Below are positions 35,670-45,719 of a stretch of DNA of 64,000 nucleotides, piece after piece. The stretch is taken from contig JBBMOA010000003.1 in assembly GCA_037954235.1 (NCBI GenBank), positions 5,206,953-5,270,952 on the forward strand, written 5' to 3'. The first letter of the stretch is position 1; each line of letters begins with the position of its first letter. Below the pieces are notes generated by a model. That model was not told where the DNA came from, did no database searches, and was given only the letters and a program-made list of their open reading frames with translations. The stretch is from Aulostomus chinensis. Its lineage: Eukaryota; Chordata; Actinopteri; Syngnathiformes; Aulostomidae. Position numbers and translations under genes: made by a program.

Positions 35670-36633
35670 GTAAGGAATGCAGACGTGAATGGCTGCTATT
35701 GTCTTGTCACCTTGTATCCAGCAGAGAGCAGTGTCCGTTTTAGGACCCCCCCCCCCCCCCCCCCCCCCGTGTGTGGAGAGGAATTTCCTACTTGATGTAT
35801 TCAAACTAATGTTAGTATTTTATAGAAACTTGACTTTAAGGTACATACAAGATCACGTATTGACCGACGCTAAACAATCCAGATTGTAAATGTGAAGCAA
35901 AGGAAAAGTTGGACCACAATTATCAGAACTTGCCTTTTGTGTGCTAATATTGTTATTTCTGATTCCAGTAAGATTTCAAAGGCATTTTAAGATTACAGAG
36001 TCGCTGTCTAAAATGGCCCACAGTTGCTCCGAATGGCTACATTTTGTAAAATATCTGCCATGATAACTGTTCATGTATGGGTGCCAGTTTGTACATAGAG
36101 AAGCAATGGAGGATTTGTGGAAGTGTTGGCAGACATAACGTTAACCCACCACATCTGACATCATGCGCCTGGATGCACTTGGACATTCTGACACGCTCTG
36201 ATATCTACCATAGGACCACTTTTGCCCAGAACAAAGAGGTTCAGAGGGCATCTATGTCATTCTAGCAAGTATTAGGACATTGAACTGCAGATTTTACCCT
36301 CAACAAGCCACAGCTGATCTGATGTCAACAGCAATATGGCTGATATAAATAGTGGCAACAATATTGCAGATATACAGTATGTGAAGAATATATAGAAATA
36401 TAGGAAAATAGAATCATAAGCTGCTATTGCATTTTTTATGCTTCGGATTTGTACCTGTCAGTCACCTTTGAACGCCAAATTTCAAGTTCCTTAATTACTG
36501 TTTCATCTGTGAACCCACATCCTAATTGTTTCATAACGCATGCAACAGTTCTCCATGCAGACTTGGGAATGAGAAAAGGAAGAAAAGCTATAAATTCATT
36601 CAAAGGCTAATCAGAGAATAGTTTCTTTCTCAG
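35670..36633 (+). other. ptprg: ptprg intron (964 bp) with C23 tract
   Basis: Starts GTAAGG and ends TTTCTCAG. Apart from the C23 homopolymer at 35746-35768 I recognise nothing; the frames open over the C run are poly-Pro/poly-Gly artefacts. Confidence 0.95.
35746..35768 (+). repeat. C23 homopolymer
   Basis: Twenty-three consecutive C bases, the longest homopolymer in the window. It is likely variable between individuals and hard to sequence exactly. Confidence 0.9.
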
Positions 36634-37375
36634 CCGACAGTGTCTCCAGCCTCCTCAGCTGACATGGCCCCCATCTCCTCTGGCTCATCCACCTGGACAT
36701 CCTCAGGCATCCCCTTTTCCTTTGTCTCCATGGCGACAGGCATTGGCCCTTCCTCCAGCGGTAGTCAGGCTACAGTGGCTTCAGTAGTGACCAGCACCTT
36801 GCTCGCTGGCCTTGGCTTCAGCGGTGGTGTCATCTCCTCCTTCCCCAGCTCAGTTTGGCCAAGCAGAGCACCAAGTCACAACCCAACACACCAGAGCGGT
36901 GAACCCGCCGAGCCCACCAAAGATGCCACCAGTTCTGCCTTCACTGCTACAGATAATGGAGAGGCTGGGGCTGATGATGGAGAGAGTCACAAGGGTCAAG
37001 GAGAGGATGGAGAAAGTGAAGGGGGAGATAAGGAGGAAGAGGAGGAAGAAGAGGAGAAAGATGAAAAGAAGGAGAGGAAGAGATCAGGAAGTGTGGGGGA
37101 GGCAGGAAGGAACGATAACCCCACAGCTGTGACTGAGCCCCCCAGTAAGAAACCGGACTCCTCTGCAAAGGAGAAAAAACCAGATCCGACGTACAGGTCG
37201 CCTGCTGTAGAGGACCAGCCAGATGTGTACACCCACAGTCACCTTGGCATTAACCCCACCACCACAGATCCAGCCAGTGAGAGAGCGTCAATTCCTGCCC
37301 CTGTGGGCCCCGCAGTGACACACAGACCCAGCAGAGGGAGAGGGGGGGGAAACTGGCCTTTCTCCATCCATACTG
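36634..37375 (+). CDS. ptprg: ptprg large spacer exon: Ser/Thr-rich and acidic extracellular region
   Basis: The exon encodes 247 codons plus one base. It starts PTVSPASSADMAPISSGSST, and the first 62 residues (36634-36819) match mammalian PTPRG nearly exactly, through VASVVTSTLLAGLGF. After that the peptide diverges: Pro/Ser/Thr-rich stretches, an eight-Glu run at 37033-37056, a Lys/Glu/Arg-rich patch (KDEKKERKRSG) and a Pro-rich end (NPTTTDPASERASIPAP). As remembered, the mammalian exon encodes more residues, so this one appears shorter. The region is extracellular and expected to be O-glycosylated; no N-X-S/T sequon other than blocked N-P-T was noticed. Acceptor TTTCTCAG, donor CTG|GTGAGT at 37375/37376, phase 0 in and 1 out. 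The open frame runs past the donor to 37623 only by chance, entering a SINE-like repeat. Confidence 0.95.
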
Positions 37376-37489
37376 GTGAGTCAACTTGTGCTATAGCCTC
37401 ATTAAAAACACTGATTCTGATACCTTGTGGTGTGAGAACAAGAAAGGTAGACATTTGGTTCGTACACAGAACTGCAGAGTTGTGGTTCT

Positions 37490-37770
37490 ATCCATCCATC
37501 CATTTTCTTCCGCTTATCCTGTTAAGGGTCAAGGGGGGTGGAGCCTATCCCAGCGGCTTTTGGGCGAGAGGCAGGGTTTACCCTGGATGGATCACCAGTC
37601 CATGGCAGGGCCAACACATATAGACAGAAAACCATTGGCTCTCCCAGTCACACCTACGGTCAATTTAGAGTCTGGATTAACCTGGTCCCCTCTTGATGTC
37701 TTTGGACTGTGGGAGGAAGCTGGAGTACCAGAGAGAACCCAGCAGGAACAGGGAGAACATGCAGACTCCT
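37490..37770 (-). mobile_element. SINE-like 'GGCGGCACGGTGG' family, minus copy lacking the head
   Basis: Starts with the reverse of the (ATGG)n tail, then 'ggagcctatcccagcggc', 'caccagtccatggcagggccaaca', 'ggttaatccagactctaaattg' in reverse and the diagnostic GTCCCCTCTTGATGTC. It ends before the tRNA-like head. It lies only about 115 bp after the donor of the large spacer exon. Confidence 0.8.
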
Positions 37771-38429
37771 CACAGAAAGTGCGTGAATAATCAGTGGGTA
37801 CCTGAACAGCCTGTTGACATGATGATACACTGTGAGAAGGCTTTATTTTGTCGTGTTTTAAGAATTCTGATTCGATATGCCCTTGATTGGATGCATCGTG
37901 ACACCTGAGGTCCGTCAACTAAACATGGGCGTAATATCTCTGATGTCTCATAGAATACTGCACTCTTTGTCCACACAGCGATACCTTCAAGTGTTCCCAT
38001 GGGGAAAACGGTTTTAATTTTTTTTTACTTTTGCATTTCAGTGGAGTAGCTGCTCTCTGATCATAAATTCTCTCTTTCCATTCAGCCCTGAAAAGTATGA
38101 GATCAATGCCCTTATGTTTAGATGAGGATCCTGAGAGATTTGGAAAAAAAGTTGTGCATCATCTGGGTCTGGCTAATAAATAATACCCTATCTACACTGA
38201 CTCATTTACGATTGTTCCATTAATAGATAAATAATTTAAAAAAAGAATGAAGAATAATTTGATATACAGTATATCTCTATACCTGTCTATCTTGATCTTT
38301 TACCACCAAAACCATTCCAAATTATCCCTGAGCCTCAATGGACATTGGAGCCAAATTTGAAATAATTCCCTCTCGGTGCTCCAGAGATGTGGTTTGACCG
38401 ACTGATGGATAGGAAAAAGGAGCTCTGTC

Positions 38430-40130
38430 CACTTTTGAATTTAATTTTATTTCTATGGCACCAAATCACAACAAAAGTTATCTCATGACACTTTCCAAGT
38501 AGAGCAGGTCCAGTCCCACACTCCTTCAATGTATTTACACCCAACGATTCTCCATCAGCAAGCACATCCTGCAACAGCGGCTAGGAAAACCTTCCTTTTA
38601 ACAGGCAGGAAGGTGGAGCAGATCCAGGCTCAATGGGGACGGACGTCTGCTTTGACCGGTTGGGGGGAAAGAGAGCAGGAGAGCAGGACAGAGACAAAGA
38701 CAGATAATGGAGGAAGATAGATATGCAGAAGGAAAGAGAGGGACAGAGAGAAAGGAGGAGAGACTGATGGACAGATGGGGACGTGAGCAGGTGGAGCTAC
38801 GGGTTGCAGCTTGAGCCTCTTCAGATCTTCAGCCTACTCCAGCAGCACCCAGGATCTGGGATGAGGGGAGCCTGAAGGCTCCAAAGAAGAAGACGCGTTA
38901 GTAACACATATGAGTATGATTTATCAATGACACATATAGAAGGAAAGAGAGGAAAGAGAGGAGTAGAGAGAAGCCCAGTGCACCATGGGAGATCCCCCGG
39001 CAGTCTAAGCCTATAGCAGCATATCTAAGGGCCAGCCTAAGCAGCCCTAACTATAAGCCTGATCAAAAAAGAAGGTCTTAAGTCTGCTCTTAAACGTAGA
39101 GAGGGGGTCTGCATCCCGGACCAAAACTGAGAGACGGTTCCACAGGAGGGGAGCCTGATAGCTGAAGGCTCTGGCTCCCATTCTACTTTTAGAACTCTAG
39201 GAACCTCAAGTAACCCTGCATCCTGGGAACGAAGGGTTCTCGCTGGATAATAGGGGACTAGGAGCTCTATCAAATATGAAGGTGCCTGACTGTTGAGGAC
39301 TTTGTATGTTGGAAGAAGAATTTTGAATTCTCTTCTGAATTTGACAGGGAGCCATGCAGAGAAGCAGTCCAGGAGAGACCTGGTCTCTGCTACCAGTTCT
39401 AGTCAACACACGGGCAGCAGCATTCTGGACAGGTGGAGAGTCTTTTGGGACTTTTGGTGCAGCCTGGTAGGAGGGAGTTGCAGTGACCCAGCCTGGAAGT
39501 GACAAAAGCATAGACTAGTTTTTCTGCATCTTTTTGAGACAGGATGTGTCTGATCTTGGCGATGTAAATGAAAGAAAGCAGCCCCAGAGATTTGCTCAAT
39601 GTGGGAATTAAAGGACAGATCCTAAACGAAGAGAACTTTCTTAAATGTATTTGATCAGACAAACATCTGGAAAGTACAGTTTTCCTTAGTGGAATGTTGT
39701 CGATAAGTACAAATTCAAAAGTGATTGATTGATGGTCAGATGAAAGCGCATTCTGTGGAAATACAACTAGATGTTCAGCTTCAATTCCATATGTGAGGTG
39801 GAGGGTGTGGTTGTGAAGGTGAGTTGGTTCATGGACAGACTGATGGAAAGTCTAGTCTAGAAGAGAGAGAAATGCAGCACCCAGGCTGTCGTTATCAACA
39901 TCCACATGAATATTGAAGTCACCTACAATCATGACTTGATCTGTTTGAGAACTAAACTGGATACAAACTCAGAGAATTCAGAGTAAGGACCAGGAGGGCG
40001 GTACACAATAATAAATAAACGCGGCAGTAGAGTTTTCCAGGCTGGAGGAGACAAACTGAGAATCAGGCTTTCAAATGCATTGAAACTTACTGAAGTCACA
40101 TTGTCATGGGTTCCTTCAGTAAAATACCCG
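38430..40130 (-). pseudogene. L2-type LINE copy, internally deleted (endonuclease and RT C-terminal remnants)
   Basis: Read on the minus strand from about 40130 downwards, the first part encodes an APE-type endonuclease piece with IIVYRPPGPYSEFSEF (near 39974-40018) and VMIVGDFNIHVDVDND (near 39885-39930). Then, after a deletion of the polymerase core, comes a C-terminal piece with AEKLVYAFVTSRLGHCNSLL and NAAARVLTRTGSRDQVSPGL (39200-39640). The 3' untranslated tail, purine-rich on the plus strand, runs to about 38430 ('ttttatttctatggc'). Frameshifts and stops abolish the ORF. In intact relatives the protein nicks DNA and reverse-transcribes its own RNA. I call L2-type from the peptide motifs; family-level naming would need a library search. 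Confidence 0.75.
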
Positions 40131-42009
40131 AGGGATTTTTATATGTGATTTAGATTATTATCTTGATGATCTTGTCCCACAGATGACCACCATTTAATTA
40201 ATTTTGAAGAGCTATTATTTCCAGTTTTGAGACGACAAAATACAAAACTTTGTTGTTGTTTTGGTGGATTCAGAGAGTTTTGCAAGTTTTCCTGCAAAAA
40301 AGATGAACTTTGGGGATTAGCAATAACTGCTCTGAGTGAAATGACAGACAGCAATTATCATGCACACACTAGTTTGTCTTTTTAAGTTGTTGTGAAAGAA
40401 GTTTTTTGGGCTTACAAAACCTGATGAATGTGCTGTTTACAGGCGAAGAAGTGGTTGTGCATATATCAAAAGGTCTTTATATCATAAATGGAGATGAATT
40501 GCAGTGATGCAAAGTGTATGAACTGGGGTGATGCAAGCTGAAGTTAAATGTGAACAGAATTGTAGCTGGAGCTCAGTGCAGACCTAATGTGTTTCCCCTT
40601 TCTGCTCCTGCTCCTTTCCTCCCCTCCAACATTCAGCAGCGCTCTGTATTAGTTAAGCAAACACCATGGGACATCAATTCAATTTCAAGTGCTTCGAAAC
40701 AAACGCAAGACCAGACATTATTATGAAAAAAAAGCAATTTTCTGATACTCCCTGGAAATAGCTTTCTCAATCTCTTTGTCAGAGCACATTTAGCAAATTT
40801 TATTTAGTTTCAGCTGGAGGGACACAAAGGGCAAAAGCTTAAAAGTTCCCCAACTTCATAAAAGTGGTAGGGGAACTGGTGACATTCCATCCACAGCTTC
40901 TGATTCCCTAATCTTTTGAGTTTGAGGAGGACGAGTAATTAAATACTGCTCATCAGAAAAAAAAAACATCTTGAAAAATAAGTCGAAATTTAATATGCTG
41001 CCTCATATCAAACACCATACATTTGTTTTCATCTATGTATGTCTGTACGCCACTCTAACAAACTGCCTGCTGGCACAGCATTGCTAGGCAACTGCTAGCT
41101 TCAATGAATGCTAGCTTGTCCAGCGATTGAATTTGTTAATGTGCAAGGAAACATATCAGGTTTCACCACTCAGACCATCCCATAATCAGTGGATGAAAAT
41201 TGTACCGGTTCTCATTGGTGGACAATGATAATGTACTCAAACAACTTGAGAGGCAGCAAGTTAGCTAGCAGGAAGTTCTTGTTGTGCAGTGGATATTTTA
41301 AGTGATTTGATGTTACAGATTGGACTTTTAATCTTACAGTACCACGGTTGCGTTTGAAACAAATTCAAACTTAACTAGTTGGTATTCTGGTTAATCAATC
41401 ACAGTTTTCCTTTTTCCTTTCTTTCTTTCACTGGAAACAGGGCTAACTACAGCTAGCAAGTAGTGTTGAGTCAGCCTATATCTTATGGTAGTCATTTAAT
41501 TTTGTGTTGTTTTTTTTTTTATAGATGTTCTGCATTTTGTCTTACAGCATTTAATTAACAGGTGTGGTCAAATAGAATAAATAGTAATAATTCTTAAAAA
41601 CTCATGAGCGGTCATATAGTTCCCCCAAAACACAAAGAAGGCCTTATCAAAATGTCAATAGAAGGAAAAGGAAGGAAATTACTAAAACTTTACTCTGCAT
41701 AACTTAAAATATGAATGCCTTCCCTGCAAATGATGTTTAAACTGGAGTTATTTATGACATTAGCAGGGCTTCACAATAAATTGAAATTAATAGCAAATTA
41801 CTGTTATTTATTAGAATAACTAGGTAAAAAAAATGTGCATTCCCTCTCATATCGCAAGTGCTATGGTAATATCTAAATAATTGCAGTTTGATATTTTTTC
41901 CTGACTCATCCAGCCCAATTATCAGTGTATCTTAGCACAGTTGGTCATCGTGGACATGCAGTTCAACTGGATTGTTGAGCATGTAGAACTGGCCTAGAAT
42001 TTGACAGAC

Positions 42010-42290
42010 AAATGCAGCCAGACTTCTCCCTAATCTCCTGCTCAACTCCCCCTTTTCTTTCTGTCTCATGCATCCCCTTCTTTCACATCAAACTCTCCTT
42101 TCTTCTCCTCACTGTTCTTGTTTTCTTCACTCCATCCATCTCGTCTTTTGGTCCATCGCCTCTTTTCTTCCACCACCACCCCCCCCCCACACACACACAC
42201 ACATACACACACACACACACACCGCCGCCCCCTCAAGCTCTCTGCCTCCCCCTCTCTTCTTGCTCTGATCTGAGTGCTGGCCTACTTTCA
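42010..42290 (+). repeat. Pyrimidine-rich block with C run and CA microsatellite
   Basis: T/C-biased sequence culminates in 'ccaccaccaccccccccc' and an imperfect (CA)n near 42187-42222. The frames across it are compositional artefacts. Confidence 0.75.
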
Positions 42291-42472
42291 GACGTGGTGC
42301 GAGGAGAAGAGGCTTGGAGGCTAGACTCAGCTGCAGGGGGAGAAAAAAAAGGCCTCTGCTCCATTTATAGTTACATGTGCTTGTATGGTGTGTGTTGGGT
42401 GTGTTCGAGCCTGTATACATCTCCCTGCACACCACTGAATTACTGCATGTGTTAGCGTGCAGCTTGCAGAGG

Positions 42473-42711
42473 TTTACTTATTTATTTATTTTTTGGCGGA
42501 CTGCCGTAATCGTAAGAGCAAGGCAGAGGGAAAGGAGAAGGGAACAGAGGCAGGCAGCATCTCTGGCTTGCTCTGTGCTTGTCTGTGTGTGTGTTTGTGT
42601 GTGAGACAGCAGAAGATGTAGAGTTGTGGCGATGCAAGTCAGCTGTGTTGTAGTGCCGGAGCCTGGCATGATGTAGCGTTTGGCTCCGGGCAGAGCTGCA
42701 GATTGAAGGCC
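42473..42711 (+). promoter_or_regulatory. ptprg: Candidate internal promoter/5' leader upstream of the mini-exon
   Basis: An A/T-rich TTTATTTATT block is followed by TTTTTTGGCGGAC (an E2F-like core) and then about 220 bases with a clearly higher CpG content than the surrounding intron (GCCGTAATCGTA, GTGCCGGAG, TAGCGTTTGGCTCCGGG). It leads straight into a strong-Kozak ATG with an in-frame stop upstream (TAG 42619-42621). This is what a minor alternative promoter could look like, but no transcript evidence is available here. Confidence 0.25.
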
Positions 42712-42763
42712 ATGGGGGCCGGCGTCAGCTCCAGCAACGTCACGGCTACATCAGCTGAACTGG
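42712..42763 (+). CDS. ptprg: Candidate alternative first coding exon
   Basis: The ATG at 42712 lies in the strong context GAAGGCCATGG. Seventeen codons read MGAGVSSSNVTATSAEL, followed by a donor (CTGG|GTAGGT, GT at 42764) in phase 1, the phase required by the next exon at 44804. The joined product would be a short N-terminus directly before the stalk and transmembrane helix, lacking the CA-like, FN3 and spacer domains. MGAGVS fits the N-myristoylation pattern M-G-x-x-x-S, and NVT is a sequon. The frame upstream of the ATG is open only back to a TAG at 42619. Phase match alone has a one-in-three chance, so this remains a hypothesis. Confidence 0.3.
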
Positions 42764-44172
42764 GTAGGTGGTGGTGGTGATGATGATGACGAAGGAGACC
42801 TGAATTTAACAAATCTCGTGAATGATCCAGAGCTGTATGTTGTTTTGATTTGGTTATTTGGCTGCACTTTCTCAAACAGTGTAGTGAGTGTGCAGAGCTC
42901 AGCAGGACAGGAAGGGTATCAGCTGGGAAGCGGCCCCGCAGTCTTGATGTGATCAGTATTCCTTTTCATTTATTTGTTGCAGCACCCTCCATTTGATAAA
43001 GGCTGATAAAGACGAAATCAATTTTTCAGAAATAAGCTTCTCTGTTGTTTTACTCAGCATGAGATATTGATCAGTTTCATCTCTTTGTGTTACAGAGAGA
43101 TACAATAGTGCCAGAATGGGTTTAGCTTAGCTTAGCAAATAAGCTTTGCACCAATTCCACACGACACATACAAATTCTAATATTAAGTTTAATCTCCAAT
43201 CTTATCTAAGACATGAATAGAAACACAGACAGGAAATGAAACAGCATGTTGTGAACAATGCCGATCAAAGTTGAATGATTGTGCCAGAGGAAAAAATGTA
43301 CAAATTCAACAAAGTGAAGCGTGTTTTTCTGTTTCCTACTTTTTTTGAGGCTTCTCACCTGTCTCCACGCTTAGGGTTATTTTTGCTCAGCGGTGCGCCA
43401 CCCCAGCTGCATACTGACATCACTTTGTCAGTTTTTCAACAAGATCATCACCTTGTACAATGATTTCTTTCGTTATGACGTGGCTTCATGCTCACTGACA
43501 GATCTTCCTGCCAGTTTGAGAAATCACAGCTTTTTAGGTGGAATAAATATCAGTTGAATCTGCCTACAGACTTGGAAAAATAGACAGAAAAATTAGAAGT
43601 GTGGATGGGATGGACACAGCTATAAACCTGCCTGATGTCAAAAAAATATGTGAAATGTCTGGAAAACGCTGGAGCTGAGACTCACAGACTAGTGGCCACT
43701 CATTAGCTTAGCACAAAGCTTGGTAGTGGATGCTAGCAGGTTTGCATCCATCACAAGTCAGTGTTTTGCCTGCAATGATATAATGCAACTTTTATACACG
43801 ACCCTAGTTATGGATTATCACATGTTGTGATTTCAGAATCAGACAGCAGACTGACTTGGGCACAACTCCTAAGCCTCACTGGAACATCAGCCTTCAAAAA
43901 CCCAAATCCTGCATCTGATATTTTTGATGACTTTCTGACAGAGGTGCTCTAAGACACTCCCATCAACTGTTCTAGTCTCATATCTGCTCCATATATGGGC
44001 GAGTACTTATTAAAGTCCTGCCTATTTTTACCTCGACATCCCTGGCTTAGATGTAGGTTTAGAGACAGCTCTGCTAGTCGTTTGACTTCTGTTGTGTAAC
44101 ACTTGATCAATGATGCAGTGTTTCAGTTCGAAACTAGTGATAAAGGGGGCAGTTTGAGCAGACAGAAAAGAC

Positions 44173-44566
44173 CGGGGCGGCACGGTGGTGCAGTGGTCAG
44201 CACTGTGGCCCCCAGCAAGAAGGTTCAAGATTCGAGTCCCGGCTCGGGCACGGGGTCTTTCTGTGTGGAGTCTCCATGTTCTCCCTGTGCCTGCGTGGGT
44301 TCTCTCTGGTACTCCAGCTTCCTCCCACAGTCCAAAGACATCAAGAGGGGACGAGGCTGATTGATACTCTAAATTGACCGTAGGCATAGCTGGGAGAGCC
44401 AGTGGTTGTCTGTCTATATGTGCTGGCCCTGCCATGGACTGGTGACCCTTCCAGGGTGAACCCCACCTCTCTGCCAAAGGCTGCTGGGATAGGCTCCACC
44501 CCCCCCCCACCCCACCCCTCGCGACCCTGAACAGGATAAGCAGTAGAAAATGGATAGATGGATGGT
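44173..44566 (+). mobile_element. SINE-like 'GGCGGCACGGTGG' repeat, full-length copy
   Basis: The copy has the complete head with an A-box-like GGTGCAGTGGTCAGC and a B-box-like 'gattcgagtcccgg', the central body, the tail 'gctgggataggctcc' and (ATGG)n. AAAAGAC occurs immediately before (44166-44172) and immediately after (44567-44573), consistent with a 7-bp target duplication, although AAAAGAC also precedes the copy at 60688. Pol III-like boxes suggest tRNA ancestry. Confidence 0.8.
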
Positions 44567-44803
44567 AAAAGACTGAACCACTGTATGATTTTGATGACAA
44601 GTGTAAAAATCGAATTCAATCATTCCTGCATACTTTTTTCCTACTTCTCTGTATTTAGTTCCTAAATACTTCACTTTAGTCTAAATTCATGTTAAACCTG
44701 TACACTAACATACTTTTTCAGCTTACATTCACTCATCCTGTTTATATTCCTGTCCTCTGTGCATTGCTTTCCCTCACTGATGAACTCCATCCCTGTTTTC
44801 CAG

Positions 44804-44960
44804 AACGTTCCAGTGTGGTAACCAACCCGACTCACCAGGCGACACGGCCTGGGTCTGGGTCAGGGCTGGACCGTGTCGAATGGCTGGTACCATTGGTTGT
44901 GGTCTCAGCGCTCACCTTCCTCTGCCTCATGGTGCTGCTGGCTGTGCTCGTCTACTGGAG
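44804..44960 (+). CDS. ptprg: ptprg exon: membrane-proximal stalk and transmembrane helix
   Basis: Two bases complete Glu, then 51 codons and two bases follow. After a short stalk (SSVVTNPTHQATRPGSGSGL) comes DRVEWLVPLVVVSALTFLCL, continuing to VYW, a 26-residue hydrophobic helix (codons 44881-44958) equivalent to mammalian PTPRG (MEWIIPLIVVSALTFVCL). It anchors the receptor in the plasma membrane. The acceptor is GTTTTCCAG at 44803 and the donor is GGAG|GTGGGT at 44960/44961, phase 1 in and 2 out. The stalk contains a GSGSG motif (44851-44865), a potential glycosaminoglycan attachment site that I do not recall in the mammalian protein. The frame continuing past the donor is intronic. Confidence 0.97.
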
Positions 44961-45719
44961 GTGGGTCCACATCAGTAGTACTCAGGAACTACATTAACAA
45001 TGGTGACAGAAAAAGCCCAGGGAGGGGAAGGTTAATGTTGCTTGTCTGATGCTGCATTTGGATATTGTTGAAGGTGAAAATAGGAAAATGGATCATGCCA
45101 AGCTCAGTCCATTAGAGATCCTGAGGCGGGTGAAACCATGGACACTGCTGGTGGAGTGTTCAAAAGAAGAACAAATGTTTCATGTCCTAGTTTTTATCAA
45201 ATGTGGAGCCGAACCTATGTTGTCTGTTCCACTTGCATCTCTAGCTCAGAGAGTTGTCCTCAAAGGGACCTGGAGCTGTGTAATGCTAATAGAATAATTG
45301 ATGCTAAAATTAGCAAAATGTTCAAATGTCATGCCGACCGAAGTAGATGCCCATTTATCCCTGTATGTGCAGGTTCACTACTTTTCAGTCAGCCCCCTCG
45401 CTCATGTTTGAAGGACCCGATACGCCTTCCTTCTTATCAATACAGCTATCAACACGGGTCACGCATCAGCTCGCATTTCACTTAAGATTTTCGTGTGACC
45501 TGAATCTTAATTTCATGCTTCAAGTCTATTTTCTTCTGTTTTACATGACTAACTACAGTGATTGTGTGTTGATCTCTGCCAAAACTCTGATTTCACTCCA
45601 CAGCCTGCATACATAGTGTGTGTGAGTCTTTCAACATGCCAGTGACAGGCATGGCAGTTAAAAAAAAAAAGTGTGCAAGAAAAGAGAACACAACAGGTTG
45701 ATCAAACCTAAAGGCATCT

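Larger units (their letters stand above)
37376..44803 (+). other. ptprg: ptprg intron (7.4 kb)
   Basis: Starts GTGAGT and ends GTTTTCCAG. It holds a SINE-like minus copy (37490-37770), an L2-type LINE fragment (38430-40130), a pyrimidine-rich block with CA repeats (42010-42290), a CpG-enriched candidate alternative first exon (42712-42763) and a full-length SINE-like plus copy (44173-44566). Between 40130 and 42010 and between 42770 and 44160 I recognise nothing. Confidence 0.85.

Noticed and set aside
35858..35877. 14-base match ACCGACGCTAAACA between the intron after the small exon and the end of the 20751 exon
   Set aside because: A few such 14-mers are expected by chance in 64 kb.
37376..37623. 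Continuation of the large spacer exon frame to 37623
   Set aside because: A clear GTGAGT donor at 37375/37376 in the right phase precedes it, and the extension enters a SINE-like repeat.
42639..42875. Minus-strand frame with poly-His
   Set aside because: It is created by the GGT/GAT repeats after the candidate mini-exon and has no support.
44961..44997. Continuation of the transmembrane exon frame to 44997
   Set aside because: It lies beyond the GTGGGT donor; the next exon at 62324 restores the conserved juxtamembrane peptide.
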